From Polaromonas sp. UBA4122 (GTDB taxonomy: Bacteria; Pseudomonadota; Gammaproteobacteria; Burkholderiales; Burkholderiaceae_C): a DNA stretch of 60,574 bases. Of the stretch, positions 8,688-18,650 are shown piece by piece. The notes beneath the pieces were generated by a model. That model did no database searches. It was not told the DNA's origin and saw nothing but the letters and a program-made list of their open reading frames with translations. The position numbers and the translations under genes are program-made. How positions within the stretch are numbered: the stretch's first letter is position 1; each line of letters begins with the position of its first letter. The DNA lies in assembly GCA_002381615.1 (NCBI GenBank), contig DFWY01000027.1, positions 1 through 60,574 on the forward strand. The letters are read 5' to 3'.

Positions 8688-8945
8688 AACTCTCTCCATT
8701 TGATTGAAATTGCCAACTCCGCTTGGCGACCGCGAACCAATGGGATCACCACGGGATCACGCGAGTTAACAAAAAGCCCGCCTGTCCAAGCCAGATAACT
8801 GGCGTGCATGGCGAGCTGATTCGCGAATTGTAGCCACGCCGCTCAAGCGAGAATCGGGCCAACGTAGCGGTTTTCGCGGGGTTTACCCTTGCGAAATTTT
8901 ATTTCTTCGGCCGAATCGGGCTTTATCAGCAGCTTTTGTTTTTCA
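8688..8945. other. Intergenic region, presumed livHMGF promoter
   Basis: About 258 bp with no supportable gene. It must hold the promoter of the leftward livHMGF operon and the 3' end of the rarA transcript. I see no convincing rho-independent terminator. Confidence 0.4.
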
Positions 8946-10253
8946 TTAGTTTTTCTGGTTGTTCTTTAATTTCAACTCATTCAACTTATCGGAAATCCTG
9001 ATCTCCAGGCCGCGGTTGACGGGTCGGTAAAACCCGGGCGTAGCCATGCCTTCGGGGAAATAATTTTCACCCGCGGCAAAACCGTCTTCTTCATCGTGGG
9101 CGTAGCGATAGTTTTTGCCGTAATCCAGCTCTTTCATGAGCCGGGTTGGCGCATTGCGTAAATGCAGGGGCACCGGGCGCGTGCCGTCTTTCTTGATGAA
9201 GGCCTTGGCTTCATTGAACGCCTTGTACACCGCGTTGGACTTGGGCGCAACGGCCAGATAGACCACACATTGGGCCAGCGCCAGCTCACCTTCCGGTGAA
9301 CCCAGCCGTTCATAGACCTCGGCGGCATCCAGCGCCAGCCGCAATGCGCGCGGGTCGGCCAGCCCGATGTCTTCGCTGGCCATGCGAATGAGCCGACGCG
9401 CCATGTACCGGGGCTCCGCACCGCCATCGAGCATGCGCATGAACCAGTAGAGTGCAGCATCAGGGTCGGAACCGCGCACGGATTTGTGCAGCGCCGAAAT
9501 GGTGTCGTAAAACTGCTCGCCCCCTTTGTCGTAGCGGCGCAGGCGCTCGCCCAGCACCTTGAGCAACCAGGCGTCGGTCACCTCGGTGATCTTCTCGCTG
9601 CGAGCCGCCACGTTGAGGGATTCCAGCGTATTGAGCAGACGCCGGGCATCGCCGTCAGCGTAGGCAATCAGCCGTTCAACGGCCTCATTTGCTATTTTTT
9701 CGATAGCTGGTAGCGCACGTTCCACAAGGACCTTGGCTATTATTTGCTTAAGATCAACCTCTGAAAGCGGTTGTAGCACATACACCACGGCGCGCGACAG
9801 CAGGGCCGAATTGACTTCAAACGAGGGGTTTTCCGTGGTGGCACCAATAAAGGTAAACAGGCCGCTTTCCACATGCGGCAAAAAGGCGTCCTGCTGGCTT
9901 TTGTTGAAGCGGTGTACCTCATCAACGAATACGATGGTGCGCTTACCACTCCCATCGCCCTGCCCTTGCCAGACGGTGGCCTGCTCGACCGCTTCGCGAA
10001 TGTCCTTGACGCCACCGAGCACGGCTGAAATGGTGATGAAGTGCGCATCAAAACTGCTGGCCATCAGACGGGCGATGGTGGTTTTTCCCACGCCGGGCGG
10101 GCCCCACAAAATGCAGCTGTGCGGCTGGCCCGACTCAAACGCGATGCGCAGCGGCATGCCGCCCCCCAACAAATGCTGCTGGCCGACGACTTCGCCCAAG
10201 CTCTTCGGGCGCAGGCGCTCGGCCAGGGGTGAGTGGGTGACGGACGCGTCCAT
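8946..10253 (-). CDS. rarA: Replication-associated recombination protein A (RarA/MgsA), AAA+ ATPase
   Basis: RarA acts at stalled replication forks and single-strand gaps. The protein opens with APLAERLRPKSLGEVVGQQHLLG-like sequence, followed by Walker A GPPGVGKTTIARLM, Walker B IVFVDEVHRFN, sensor GATTENPSFEVN and RRLLNTLE. The C-terminal tetramerisation part contains RGSDPDAALYWFMRML and GSPEGELAL. From ATG 10253 the product is 435 residues, normal for RarA; an AAGGA site lies 4 nt upstream. ATG 10277 is an alternative. A family A dispersed repeat lies inside the gene at 9689-9750 and codes for the loop before the domain that ends in ADGDARRLL. In relatives rarA often follows lolA directly. 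Here HiPIP and transposase DNA separate them. Confidence 0.93.
   Translation of the reverse strand: MDASVTHSPLAERLRPKSLGEVVGQQHLLGGGMPLRIAFESGQPHSCILWGPPGVGKTTIARLMASSFDAHFITISAVLGGVKDIREAVEQATVWQGQGDGSGKRTIVFVDEVHRFNKSQQDAFLPHVESGLFTFIGATTENPSFEVNSALLSRAVVYVLQPLSEVDLKQIIAKVLVERALPAIEKIANEAVERLIAYADGDARRLLNTLESLNVAARSEKITEVTDAWLLKVLGERLRRYDKGGEQFYDTISALHKSVRGSDPDAALYWFMRMLDGGAEPRYMARRLIRMASEDIGLADPRALRLALDAAEVYERLGSPEGELALAQCVVYLAVAPKSNAVYKAFNEAKAFIKKDGTRPVPLHLRNAPTRLMKELDYGKNYRYAHDEEDGFAAGENYFPEGMATPGFYRPVNRGLEIRISDKLNELKLKNNQKN
9689..9750 (-). repeat. Family A dispersed repeat inside rarA
   Basis: The pattern TTGCTATTTTTTCGATAGCT, then GGTAGCGC...CAAGGACC and a final TTGGCTATTATTTGCTT matches the inverted family A copy. 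It lies in the rarA frame without a stop. Confidence 0.6.
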
Positions 10254-10277
10254 ACCGTCCTTGCTCGCAGGTGTCAT

Positions 10278-10751
10278 GCGGCGTCCGGCAGGGTGATCAG
10301 GCGAGGCGGGCTTTTGATGAGAATGTGGGTGTAAATCATGGTGGTGGTGACATGGCAGTGCGCGGACACAAGCAGCCCAACTCAGTGCGGATACTGTACT
10401 GTAGCGTGCGAACGTGCGTACCCGCCTAGCTCTTGCCGTTGAGGGCGTGTTGCCGCGACGGCGCGGACAGGATGATGGCGCGCCATGCTTGTTCTGGCTG
10501 ACAGCGAGAACCGTTATACGATTTCCACAGCTACTGCTTCGCCGAGGCCTTAACAAGCTGTGTATCCCGAGTCCCTGTTTTCAAATACCGAGTTCCAAAC
10601 AAGAGTTTCCTGTTGGCTGTAGACTTGAACTCGCGAAGACATGGACTGGCCTCGATTCGTTTCAATCCCCAAATCCCGGTCAATGCTTTGTCGACACGAC
10701 GGCTTGTCCGTCTCCGGCTATCTTTCATTTTAATTTCTAAGGACCCCCATC
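10278..10751. other. Intergenic region between rarA and the HiPIP gene
   Basis: About 470 bp between two divergent genes. Long open frames cross it but show no recognisable motif, so I call no gene. It must contain the promoters for rarA (leftward) and for the HiPIP gene (rightward). Confidence 0.4.
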
Positions 10752-11060
10752 ATGAATTCAAATCGCAGAACCTTTGTTATTCAATCCGTCGTCGGTGCGA
10801 GTGTTTTGGCCACTGCCAGCCTTGCTCAGGCCCAAGCCATGGTGGTGGAGAGTGATGCACAAGCCACGGCGCTAGGCTATAAAGCTGACGCAAGCAAGGC
10901 CGACAAGGTCAAGTACCCCAAGTATGCTGCGGATCAGCAGTGCGGTACCTGCGCACTCTATCAAGGCAAGGCTGGTGCCGCTACCGGCGGCTGTCCGCTG
11001 TTTGCCGGCAAGCAGGTATCAGCCAAAGGCTGGTGCAGCGCCTGGGCGAAGAAGGCCTGA
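10752..11060 (+). CDS. High-potential iron-sulfur protein (HiPIP)
   Basis: A small periplasmic electron carrier. The 102-residue product begins with a twin-arginine-type signal (MNSNRRTFVIQSVVG, then a hydrophobic stretch ending in A-Q-A). The mature part has the four cluster cysteines in HiPIP spacing: CGTC, then GGCPLF and GWCSAW. HiPIPs carry a 4Fe-4S cluster between cytochrome complexes and terminal reductases or oxidases. An AAGGA site precedes the ATG. The gene points opposite to rarA and lolA and lies beside a transposase remnant, so it appears to have been added to an older lolA-rarA neighbourhood. Confidence 0.9.
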   Translation: MNSNRRTFVIQSVVGASVLATASLAQAQAMVVESDAQATALGYKADASKADKVKYPKYAADQQCGTCALYQGKAGAATGGCPLFAGKQVSAKGWCSAWAKKA

Positions 11061-11204
11061 CATCTGACGCGCCTGGTTTGCTGATTGCAGCAGCGATTGT
11101 GGAGGTCAGGCTGATCTTCTCAGTCGCCGTGACTCCGTCAATTTTCAAGGTTTCGCCGCAGAAATGAGCCCGCGTCAGGCTTGAAGGCTCCAAGCAATGC
11201 CTCT

Positions 11205-11432
11205 GCTGGCGAAAATTACCCACGGTGACCGTCTCATGGCGCAGAGCCGGTCGCACATGATTCCATTTTTTGCGTTTCCGCCAGAGCTACGCTGGGTGAT
11301 TCACACCACTAACGCGAATGAGAGCATCAACGCGCGCTGCGCTTTGATCTCAAGACCCGAAGACACTTTCCGGGAATCAATTGGCGATTCTCTTTGAAGA
11401 CAGGTTCACAACCCCCCGCCAACAAAGACGCC
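11205..11432 (+). pseudogene. IS256-family (mutator-type) transposase remnant
   Basis: The frame contains MIPFFAFPPELRWVIHTTNANES, shortened here as IPFFAFPPELR and IHTTNANES, which is the well-conserved C-terminal signature of IS256-type transposases (usually IPFFAFPPEIR...YTTNAIES). A frame change follows, after which KTRRHFPG restores the KTRGHFP motif in another frame. Only about 70 of about 400 codons remain and no terminal inverted repeats are visible, so this is a dead fragment. It marks a past insertion between HiPIP and lolA. Confidence 0.8.
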
Positions 11433-11444
11433 AAAGCGCTTCTA

Positions 11445-12110
11445 TCACTGCCTGATCACATCCGCCCCCTTGGGCGGTTTGAACTGAAAAGTGTCCGCTG
11501 GAAGATTCGGGTTGACCTCCACCTTGCTGAAGCTCAGCATCGAACGCTGGCCAAAGCTGTCGAGAATTTCCAGCGCAGCCAGTTCAGTCGATTTTCCGGC
11601 GGACTTGTCACTTGCTTGGCCCGCGCGAAAACCCACGCGCACAGCCTGCAGCTGGCCATCTTTGGCCTTGGGCGTAGCCACCACCCATTGCAGGCCGTCC
11701 TTGTCAGGTGCGGCTGCCAGGATAAAGTCAGCCTGCAGGGCTCGCAGGTCGGGCGCGGCGGCAATCAGGGCTGCGGGGGTGGAGCCCAGAGCGCTGGATT
11801 GCTTGCGCGCGGTCACCTGGTTCAGGTCTGCGTCGTATAGCCATAGCGTCTGGCCGTCGGCCACGATGCTTTGCTCGAAGGGCTTTTTGTAGATGAACCT
11901 GAAGCGGTTGGGCCGGGAAAACGCAAACGTGCCACTCGATGTCTTGCTGCGCGTGCTCTGGCCTTCCTTGGCCGGAGCAGTGACCACCTGGGTGAACTCC
12001 GCGCGGCCGCTACTCACCGTTTTCACGAATGTTTCAAGACTTTCCAGGCCATTGGCCCTTGCAGACAGGACGCATCCAGCTATTAAAAAAGTAGCAAGCA
12101 GATTCTTCAT
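11445..12110 (-). CDS. lolA: Outer-membrane lipoprotein carrier protein LolA
   Basis: A periplasmic chaperone that ferries lipoproteins from the LolCDE complex to the outer membrane. The N-terminus MKNLLATFLIAGCVLSARA is a signal peptide. The mature part shows the LolA pattern FVKTVSSGRAEFTQVV, then GTFAFSRPNRFRFIYKKPF and LWLYDADLNQVTAR, and a final strand TFQFKPPKGADVI. ATG 12110 has a GGAG site 8 nt upstream, which overlaps the end of ftsK, so the two genes are translationally linked. A partial family A repeat (12062-12100) overlaps the signal-peptide codons. Confidence 0.93.
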   Translation of the reverse strand: MKNLLATFLIAGCVLSARANGLESLETFVKTVSSGRAEFTQVVTAPAKEGQSTRSKTSSGTFAFSRPNRFRFIYKKPFEQSIVADGQTLWLYDADLNQVTARKQSSALGSTPAALIAAAPDLRALQADFILAAAPDKDGLQWVVATPKAKDGQLQAVRVGFRAGQASDKSAGKSTELAALEILDSFGQRSMLSFSKVEVNPNLPADTFQFKPPKGADVIRQ

Positions 12111-12115
12111 GAAAT

Positions 12116-14455
12116 TCACTCCGCCCGTGTAGGCACCAGGATTTCGCGCTGGCCGCTGCCGCTCATGGCACTAACCAGTCCGGCGTTTTCCATCTCTTCC
12201 ACCAGGCGCGCGGCGCGGTTGTAGCCGATTTTGAGGTGGCGCTGCACCAGCGAGATGCTGGCCTTGCGGTTCTTGAGCACCACTTCCACGGCCTGGTCGT
12301 ACATCGGGTCTTTCTCGCCGCCGCTGGCTTCGCCAACCAAATCACCGCCCTCGCCATCGACCATGCCGCCTTCAAGCACACCCTCGATGTAGTTAGGTTC
12401 GCCCTGCTGCTTGAGGTAGGCGACCACACGGTGCACTTCGTCATCACTGACAAAGGCGCCATGCACCCGGATCGGGAAGCCCGTGCCGCTGGGCATGTAG
12501 AGCATGTCGCCCATGCCCAGCAAGGCCTCGGCACCCATCTGGTCAAGGATGGTGCGGCTGTCAATTTTGCTACTGACCTGGAACGACAGGCGCGTCGGGA
12601 TGTTGGCCTTGATCAGGCCGGTGATCACGTCGACGCTGGGGCGTTGCGTCGCCAGCACCAGGTGAATGCCGGCGGCACGGGCTTTTTGCGCCAGCCGCGC
12701 AATCAGCTCTTCAATCTTCTTGCCCACCACCATCATCAGGTCGGCCAGCTCGTCAATCACCACCACGATATAAGGCAGGCGTTCCAGAGGTTCGGGCTGC
12801 TCGGGCGTCAGGCTGAACGGGTTGTAGAGGAATTCGCCGCGCGCCTTGGCTTCATCAATCTTGACGTTGTAGCCCGCCAGATTGCGTACGCCCAGCTTGC
12901 TCATCAGCTTGTAGCGCTTTTCCATTTCGGCAACGCACCAAGTCAGGCCGTAGGCGGCTTGCCGCATGTCGGTCACCACCGGGCATAACAAATGCGGAAT
13001 GCCTTCGTAGGCACTCATCTCCAGCATCTTTGGATCGATAAGAAGCAGGCGCACATCGCGCGCATCGGCCTTGTACAGCAGGCTCAAAATCATCGCGTTG
13101 ATGCCCACCGACTTGCCCGAACCGGTGGTGCCGGCAACGAGGCAGTGCGGCATTTTGGCCAGATCGGCCACCACGGCATTGCCGGCGATGTCCTTGCCCA
13201 GACCGATCGTGAGCATTGATTTGGCTTCGTTGTAGACCTGTGAGCCCAGAATTTCACTGAGCCTGATCGACTGCCGTTTGGCGTTGGGCAACTCCAGCGC
13301 CATGTAGTTTTTACCGGGAATGGTCTCAATCACGCGGATGGACACCAGGCTCAGGGCACGGGCCAGATCCTTGGCCAGGTTGACCACCTGCGAGCCCTTC
13401 ACACCTGTGGCGGGCTCGATTTCATAGCGGGTGATGACCGGACCGGGTGCCGCGGCCACCACACGCACCTCGACACCAAAGTCCCTGAGCTTTTTCTCGA
13501 TCAGCCGCGACGTCATTTCCAGGGTCTCTGGTGCCACGCTTTCCTGCCGCTGCAGCGCACCGTCGAGCAAGTCCACTTGCGGCAGCTTGGAGTCGGGCAT
13601 CTCGCTGAACAGCGGCTTTTGCCGCTCTTTCGCCACCCGCTCGCTTTTCGGAATATCAGCCAACGTCGGCTCAATCAGGACCGGCACCGGGTGATGTTCT
13701 TCAATCTCGATGCGTTCGCCCGTCAGTGTTTCTTCACGCTCGCGGGCGGCCAGCTTTCCAAGGGCCAGGTCTTCGGCGATCTCGCGTTTTTCACGACGCG
13801 AGTCAATGAGGTTGTCAATCCAGGCACCAAGCGCCAAGGCGACACGGGCCCACGAGAAATTGAAGACGCTAGAGACGGCAATGACACCCAATGCGATGAA
13901 GACCAAACCGGAGCCTGCAAAACCCAGCCACTTGACGCCCAGGTTGCCGACCAGATAGCCGAGCACCCCGCCCGCATGGCCGGGTAGCCTGAATTCAAAA
14001 CGGTAAAGCCGCGACCACTCCAGCGCAGCACTGGCGACCAGCAACAGCAAAAGACCCAGCCAGAACCTGATGCGGCCAGCCTGCCGGGATGCCTCAAGAG
14101 TCAGCGGTTCGCCGCGCAGCCCGCGCGCCAGCGATGACAACCAGACCTGGCTGCCCGCAGCCAGCGCCCACCAGACAGAAAAACCCAGCAGGAAATAACT
14201 GGCGTCTGCAACCCAAGCACCCACACGCCCGCCCCAGTTTCGGGCTGCAACTTGCGCACCGGCCACAGCCTCGGCACTGCCAGAGGTCGACCAGGCAGCA
14301 TCCTGCGGCGAGTAGCTCAGCATTGCAGCCAGCCAGAAAATCAGGCCAAGCAGGCCCAGAATGAGGCTGACTTCGTGGGTGAAGCGTTTAATGCCGCCGG
14401 GCGCGCCCGCAGCAGGGGAATTTCTGGAGTTCAGGGTATCAAGTGAGTAAGTCAT
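12116..14455 (-). CDS. ftsK: DNA translocase FtsK
   Basis: A septal DNA pump that coordinates chromosome segregation with division. The N-terminal quarter has four hydrophobic helices (for example [16 protein letters not shown]). A short linker follows (about residues 230-300), much shorter than in E. coli. The motor domain has Walker [15 protein letters not shown] near residue 445, Walker [13 protein letters not shown] near 560 and [17 protein letters not shown]. The C-terminal gamma winged helix ([15 protein letters not shown], then [14 protein letters not shown]) recognises KOPS. At 779 residues it is typical for Burkholderiales. It ends 5 nt before the lolA start. Confidence 0.95.
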   Translation of the reverse strand: MTYSLDTLNSRNSPAAGAPGGIKRFTHEVSLILGLLGLIFWLAAMLSYSPQDAAWSTSGSAEAVAGAQVAARNWGGRVGAWVADASYFLLGFSVWWALAAGSQVWLSSLARGLRGEPLTLEASRQAGRIRFWLGLLLLLVASAALEWSRLYRFEFRLPGHAGGVLGYLVGNLGVKWLGFAGSGLVFIALGVIAVSSVFNFSWARVALALGAWIDNLIDSRREKREIAEDLALGKLAAREREETLTGERIEIEEHHPVPVLIEPTLADIPKSERVAKERQKPLFSEMPDSKLPQVDLLDGALQRQESVAPETLEMTSRLIEKKLRDFGVEVRVVAAAPGPVITRYEIEPATGVKGSQVVNLAKDLARALSLVSIRVIETIPGKNYMALELPNAKRQSIRLSEILGSQVYNEAKSMLTIGLGKDIAGNAVVADLAKMPHCLVAGTTGSGKSVGINAMILSLLYKADARDVRLLLIDPKMLEMSAYEGIPHLLCPVVTDMRQAAYGLTWCVAEMEKRYKLMSKLGVRNLAGYNVKIDEAKARGEFLYNPFSLTPEQPEPLERLPYIVVVIDELADLMMVVGKKIEELIARLAQKARAAGIHLVLATQRPSVDVITGLIKANIPTRLSFQVSSKIDSRTILDQMGAEALLGMGDMLYMPSGTGFPIRVHGAFVSDDEVHRVVAYLKQQGEPNYIEGVLEGGMVDGEGGDLVGEASGGEKDPMYDQAVEVVLKNRKASISLVQRHLKIGYNRAARLVEEMENAGLVSAMSGSGQREILVPTRAE

Positions 14456-14526
14456 AAACCGGCTCAGAGCTTACCGCAGTTGGGTACGGACAGGCGGACC
14501 GACGGGTCAAAACAGCAAGCGGGCAG

Positions 14527-15204
14527 TCAACCCAGCGAATGGAGGCGTTCTTTCACCAGAAGGGTTCCGTCATCGCGGGTTTCAATGAATCCGCGCTCTG
14601 CGAGGTCTTTCATCACCCGGCTGACCATCTCGCGTGAGGCTCCTACCATCTTGGCCATATCCTGGCGCGAGACCTTGTCGCGGATCACGGCGTTGCCTTC
14701 GCCGTCCTCGCTGGCAGATTCCAGCAGCGCACGGGCCACACGGCCGTAGACGTCCATCAGCGCCAGCGATTCAATTTTGTGGTCCGCATGGCGCAGACGC
14801 TGCACCAGCCCCCTCAACACCGCATAGGCCATGGAACTGTTCTCGGGCAGGCAACGTGCAAACTCTGGCCGACCAAGTATCAGGGCGTCAGTTTGAATCT
14901 CTGCGCATACTGAGGCTGAATGCGGTTCATCGTCAATCAGACTCATCTCGCCCACATAATCACCAGGGTGCATGGTGGCCAGTATGACCTCACGGCCCCG
15001 GGCGTCGGTGGTTATCACACGCGCACGGCCCGTGAGAATGATGGACAGGGCATTGGATTTTTTGCCCTGTTCCACAATAGGCTCGCCACGTTTAAAACGG
15101 CGCTTGACTACCGTATCGGCCACGGACTCCGCCTGGCTGACTGTCAGCATGGAAAAAATAGGCACCCGGCGAATCAATTCCAGGTTGGATACCATTGTCG
15201 TCAT
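14527..15204 (-). CDS. Crp/Fnr-family transcriptional regulator
   Basis: An N-terminal cyclic-nucleotide-type beta-barrel (FKRGEPIVEQGKKSNALSII, given here as FKRGEPIVEQG, then MHPGDYVGEMSLID) is followed by a long dimer helix and a C-terminal winged helix with VSRQDMAKMVGASREMVSRVMKDL. The recognition helix has the E-x-x-S-R arrangement that in FNR contacts TTGAT half-sites. There is no N-terminal cysteine cluster, so it does not look like an oxygen-labile FNR. ATG 15204 has a GGAGAG site 7 nt upstream. It is divergent from trxB. Effector and targets are unknown. Confidence 0.88.
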   Translation of the reverse strand: MTTMVSNLELIRRVPIFSMLTVSQAESVADTVVKRRFKRGEPIVEQGKKSNALSIILTGRARVITTDARGREVILATMHPGDYVGEMSLIDDEPHSASVCAEIQTDALILGRPEFARCLPENSSMAYAVLRGLVQRLRHADHKIESLALMDVYGRVARALLESASEDGEGNAVIRDKVSRQDMAKMVGASREMVSRVMKDLAERGFIETRDDGTLLVKERLHSLG

Positions 15205-15342
15205 ATCAACTCTCTCCAAACCTCACAGCCAACAGCAAGTCGCGTGAGTTCTTACAATGGCATTTAGCTCGCAAAACAACAAATGCTGTCAAAGTTTGCC
15301 CTTGCGGCGCACTCGTACGACCTGACTCTACATGACTTCTAA

Positions 15343-16311
<969 letters not shown>

Positions 16312-16375
16312 ACAGCGGGCACAATCGCCCTTTTGCGGGCCTTTCGCAGGCCTTCTTGGAGCCACAGAGCGCCTG

Positions 16376-16405
16376 TTTTTAATAACTCCATTTTCAGGCT
16401 ATAAT
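16376..16405 (+). promoter_or_regulatory. Likely sigma-70 promoter of rpmBG
   Basis: A perfect TATAAT at 16400-16405, preceded by GGC, lies about 92 bp upstream of the rpmB start. A weak T-rich -35 region stands about 17 nt further upstream. Ribosomal protein genes usually have strong promoters, which fits. Confidence 0.5.
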
Positions 16406-16496
16406 TTATGGCTTAGCTGAGCATTCGTATGATCCGTACAGCACGGATTCCTGCAGTTGCCAGCATCCGATTTCTAATTTTTTACGGAGAGTGCTC

Positions 16497-16730
16497 ATGG
16501 CACGCGTCTGTCAGGTAACGGGCAAAGCCCCAATGGTGGGAAACAAAGTTTCTCACGCCAACAACAAAACCAAGCGCCGGTTCATGCCTAATCTGCAGTA
16601 CCGCCGCATCTGGGTCGAGAGCGAAAACCGCTGGGTGCGTCTGCGCATTACCAGTGCCGGTCTGCGCTTGATTGATAAAAAAGGCATCGACGCGGTCCTA
16701 GTGGACCTTCGTGCCCGCGGTGAAGTCTAA
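16497..16730 (+). CDS. rpmB: 50S ribosomal protein L28
   Basis: The 77-residue product begins [16 protein letters not shown] and continues with the basic [13 protein letters not shown] segment that is diagnostic of L28. It ends with a short helix containing [15 protein letters not shown]. The ATG at 16497 follows a TACGGAGAG ribosome-binding site. The gene is 11 nt upstream of rpmG, the usual rpmB-rpmG pair. Confidence 0.96.
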   Translation: MARVCQVTGKAPMVGNKVSHANNKTKRRFMPNLQYRRIWVESENRWVRLRITSAGLRLIDKKGIDAVLVDLRARGEV

Positions 16731-16741
16731 GGAGAACCATC

Positions 16742-16909
16742 ATGGCTAAAGGCGCACGCGAAAAAATCAAGCTGGAGTCCACTGCCGGCACGGGTCACTT
16801 TTACACGACCACCAAAAACAAGAAAACCACGCCCGACAAAATGCTGATCATGAAATTTGATCCAAAAGCACGAAAACACGTGGAATACAAAGAAATCAAA
16901 CTGAAGTAA
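16742..16909 (+). CDS. rpmG: 50S ribosomal protein L33
   Basis: A 55-residue basic protein beginning [14 protein letters not shown] and containing [16 protein letters not shown] and [14 protein letters not shown], the L33 signature. There are no CxxC pairs, so it is the zinc-free form. A TAAGGAG site lies upstream, just past the rpmB stop. Followed by a strong terminator at 16948-16975. Confidence 0.96.
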   Translation: MAKGAREKIKLESTAGTGHFYTTTKNKKTTPDKMLIMKFDPKARKHVEYKEIKLK

Positions 16910-16947
16910 ATTCGTCTGATTTCTGCGACGCCCTGCGTTGCCCAAAA

Positions 16948-16975
16948 AACCCGCTGCATCACAGCGGGTTTTTTT
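16948..16975 (+). terminator. Rho-independent terminator after rpmBG
   Basis: A 9-bp stem AACCCGCTG / CAGCGGGTT with a 5-nt loop is followed by a run of T. It lies 39 nt past the rpmG stop. Confidence 0.9.
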
Positions 16976-17179
16976 ATGTCTGCTCGTCTCCTGATGCCGC
17001 CGCTAGCCAGACAATCAGCTGACCTGCAAAGACCACGGCTGGCAACGATAACACCAGGGGCCGGAGTGCCACTTTCGCTGCACTCTTTTACTAGCATGCG
17101 CCCTCGCCTGTCCGCCTCAACACAGTGACCCTGAGCCAGACAAATGAGTTACCTGACTACCTACCCAGCCACAAATAAC

Positions 17180-17215
17180 AAAGCCGCCTCAGCGAAATAT
17201 CGCTGAGGCGGCTTT
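17180..17215 (-). terminator. Terminator hairpin after the desaturase gene
   Basis: A perfect 14-15-bp stem (AAGCCGCCTCAGCG with its complement, loop AAATAT) lies 41 nt beyond the desaturase stop on the minus strand. It is followed on that strand by a T-rich TTTGTTATTTG stretch. It may also stop any transcript arriving from rpmG. Confidence 0.85.
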
Positions 17216-17255
17216 GAAAAATTTCAGCTCAAATAGTCTGAATGAGTCAATCAGC

Positions 17256-18455
17256 TCAGGTGCGGGCGGCACGCAACTTCATCGAGAATTCGCGAAGTGC
17301 GGCAATGCCGCTTTCTTCGGCACGGTGACACCAAGCCTGCAACTCAGAGGCGAGTTGCTCGCGCGACGCCGAAGTGGTTAACCACATCTGGCGAAGCTCT
17401 TCGCGCATGGTGACCATCTTGTCCAGCACAGGATGCTCAGCTCTAGCTTGGGCAAGTTGTGGCTTGGCCGCTGCCGGCACCCTGTCATCGTCACGGTGCA
17501 GCCAATGATTGGCTGCGCGCAACACCGACATGTCCGCTTTTTTGGCTTTCAGCACTTCAATCTCGGCCTTACCGGCACGGCGCAACTCGCGCGCAAAACC
17601 AGCCATCACCTCATAGCGGTGCGCAATCAGTGCTTCCAGCGTTTTCTCGTCAGCCACCGGCTGGATGGCACCCAGCTGAAGCTTGGGCGGAACTTTCTTC
17701 ACGGTCGCCAGGCCCACTTTTTCCATGGCACGGATATAGCCCCAGCCAATGTCAAACTCATAGGGCTTCACAGAGAATTTTGCCGACGTGGGATAGGTGT
17801 GGTGGTTGTTGTGCAACTCTTCACCGCCGATAATGATGCCCCAAGGCGAAACGTTGGTGCTGGCGTCAGGCGCTTCAAAGTTGCGGTAGCCCCAGTAATG
17901 GCCGATACCATTGATGATGCCGGCCGCCGTCACGGGAATCCACGCCATCTGGACTGCCCAGACGGCTAGGCCAGCTGCGCCAAACAGTGCCAGATTGATG
18001 ATCAGCATCAGGCCGACGCCTTGCCAGCTAAAACGCGTGTACAGATTGCGCTCAAGCCAGTCATCGGGCGTCCCACGGCCAAACTTGGCGATGGTTTCCA
18101 TGTTTTTCGTCTCGGCCCGGTAGAGCTCGGCACCTTTCCAGAACACGGTTTTGATGCCGTGTGCATAGGGACTGTGCGGGTCTTCCATGGTTTCGCATTT
18201 GGCGTGGTGCTTGCGGTGCACGGACACCCATTCCTTGGTGACCTGACCGGTGCCAAGCCACAGCCAGAAGCGGAAGAAATGAGCCGGAATGGCGTGCAAA
18301 TCCATGGCGCGGTGCGCCTGATGGCGATGCAGATAAAGCGTCACGCTGACGATTGTGATGTGGGTTGTCACAAGTGCGTACAGCACGATTTGCCACCAGC
18401 TGGCGGCTACAAGTCCATGAGCCAGCCAGTCGAGGACGGCATCAAAAACGATCAT
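17256..18455 (-). CDS. Acyl-CoA / fatty acid desaturase
   Basis: A membrane-bound di-iron desaturase that puts a double bond into saturated acyl chains. The three histidine boxes are present: HRHQAHRA near residue 43, HRKHHAKCE near 80 and HNNHHTYPTSAKFS near 215. Several hydrophobic segments flank them. The last 130 residues form a charged helical extension (including ELRRAGKAEIEVLKAKKAD) not needed for catalysis. At 399 residues it resembles stearoyl-CoA-type desaturases of Burkholderiales. It is a single-gene unit with its own terminator. Confidence 0.92.
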   Translation of the reverse strand: MIVFDAVLDWLAHGLVAASWWQIVLYALVTTHITIVSVTLYLHRHQAHRAMDLHAIPAHFFRFWLWLGTGQVTKEWVSVHRKHHAKCETMEDPHSPYAHGIKTVFWKGAELYRAETKNMETIAKFGRGTPDDWLERNLYTRFSWQGVGLMLIINLALFGAAGLAVWAVQMAWIPVTAAGIINGIGHYWGYRNFEAPDASTNVSPWGIIIGGEELHNNHHTYPTSAKFSVKPYEFDIGWGYIRAMEKVGLATVKKVPPKLQLGAIQPVADEKTLEALIAHRYEVMAGFARELRRAGKAEIEVLKAKKADMSVLRAANHWLHRDDDRVPAAAKPQLAQARAEHPVLDKMVTMREELRQMWLTTSASREQLASELQAWCHRAEESGIAALREFSMKLRAART

Positions 18456-18650
18456 AAAAGTCCTTTAAACAATCTGCACCAGCCATGTATTTAAAACTTG
18501 TCTCTTGGGCTGCACCAGACAACCCTCTATTATATGGCGATGGTCAAAAAACACCACGACTTGCTCGCAGCGCTCGGAATGACCAGGAAAGAATCAAAAG
18601 TCGGATAAAGAGGCAACGCCCGCTTATCTGCGGTCATGCATCGCCAAAGA

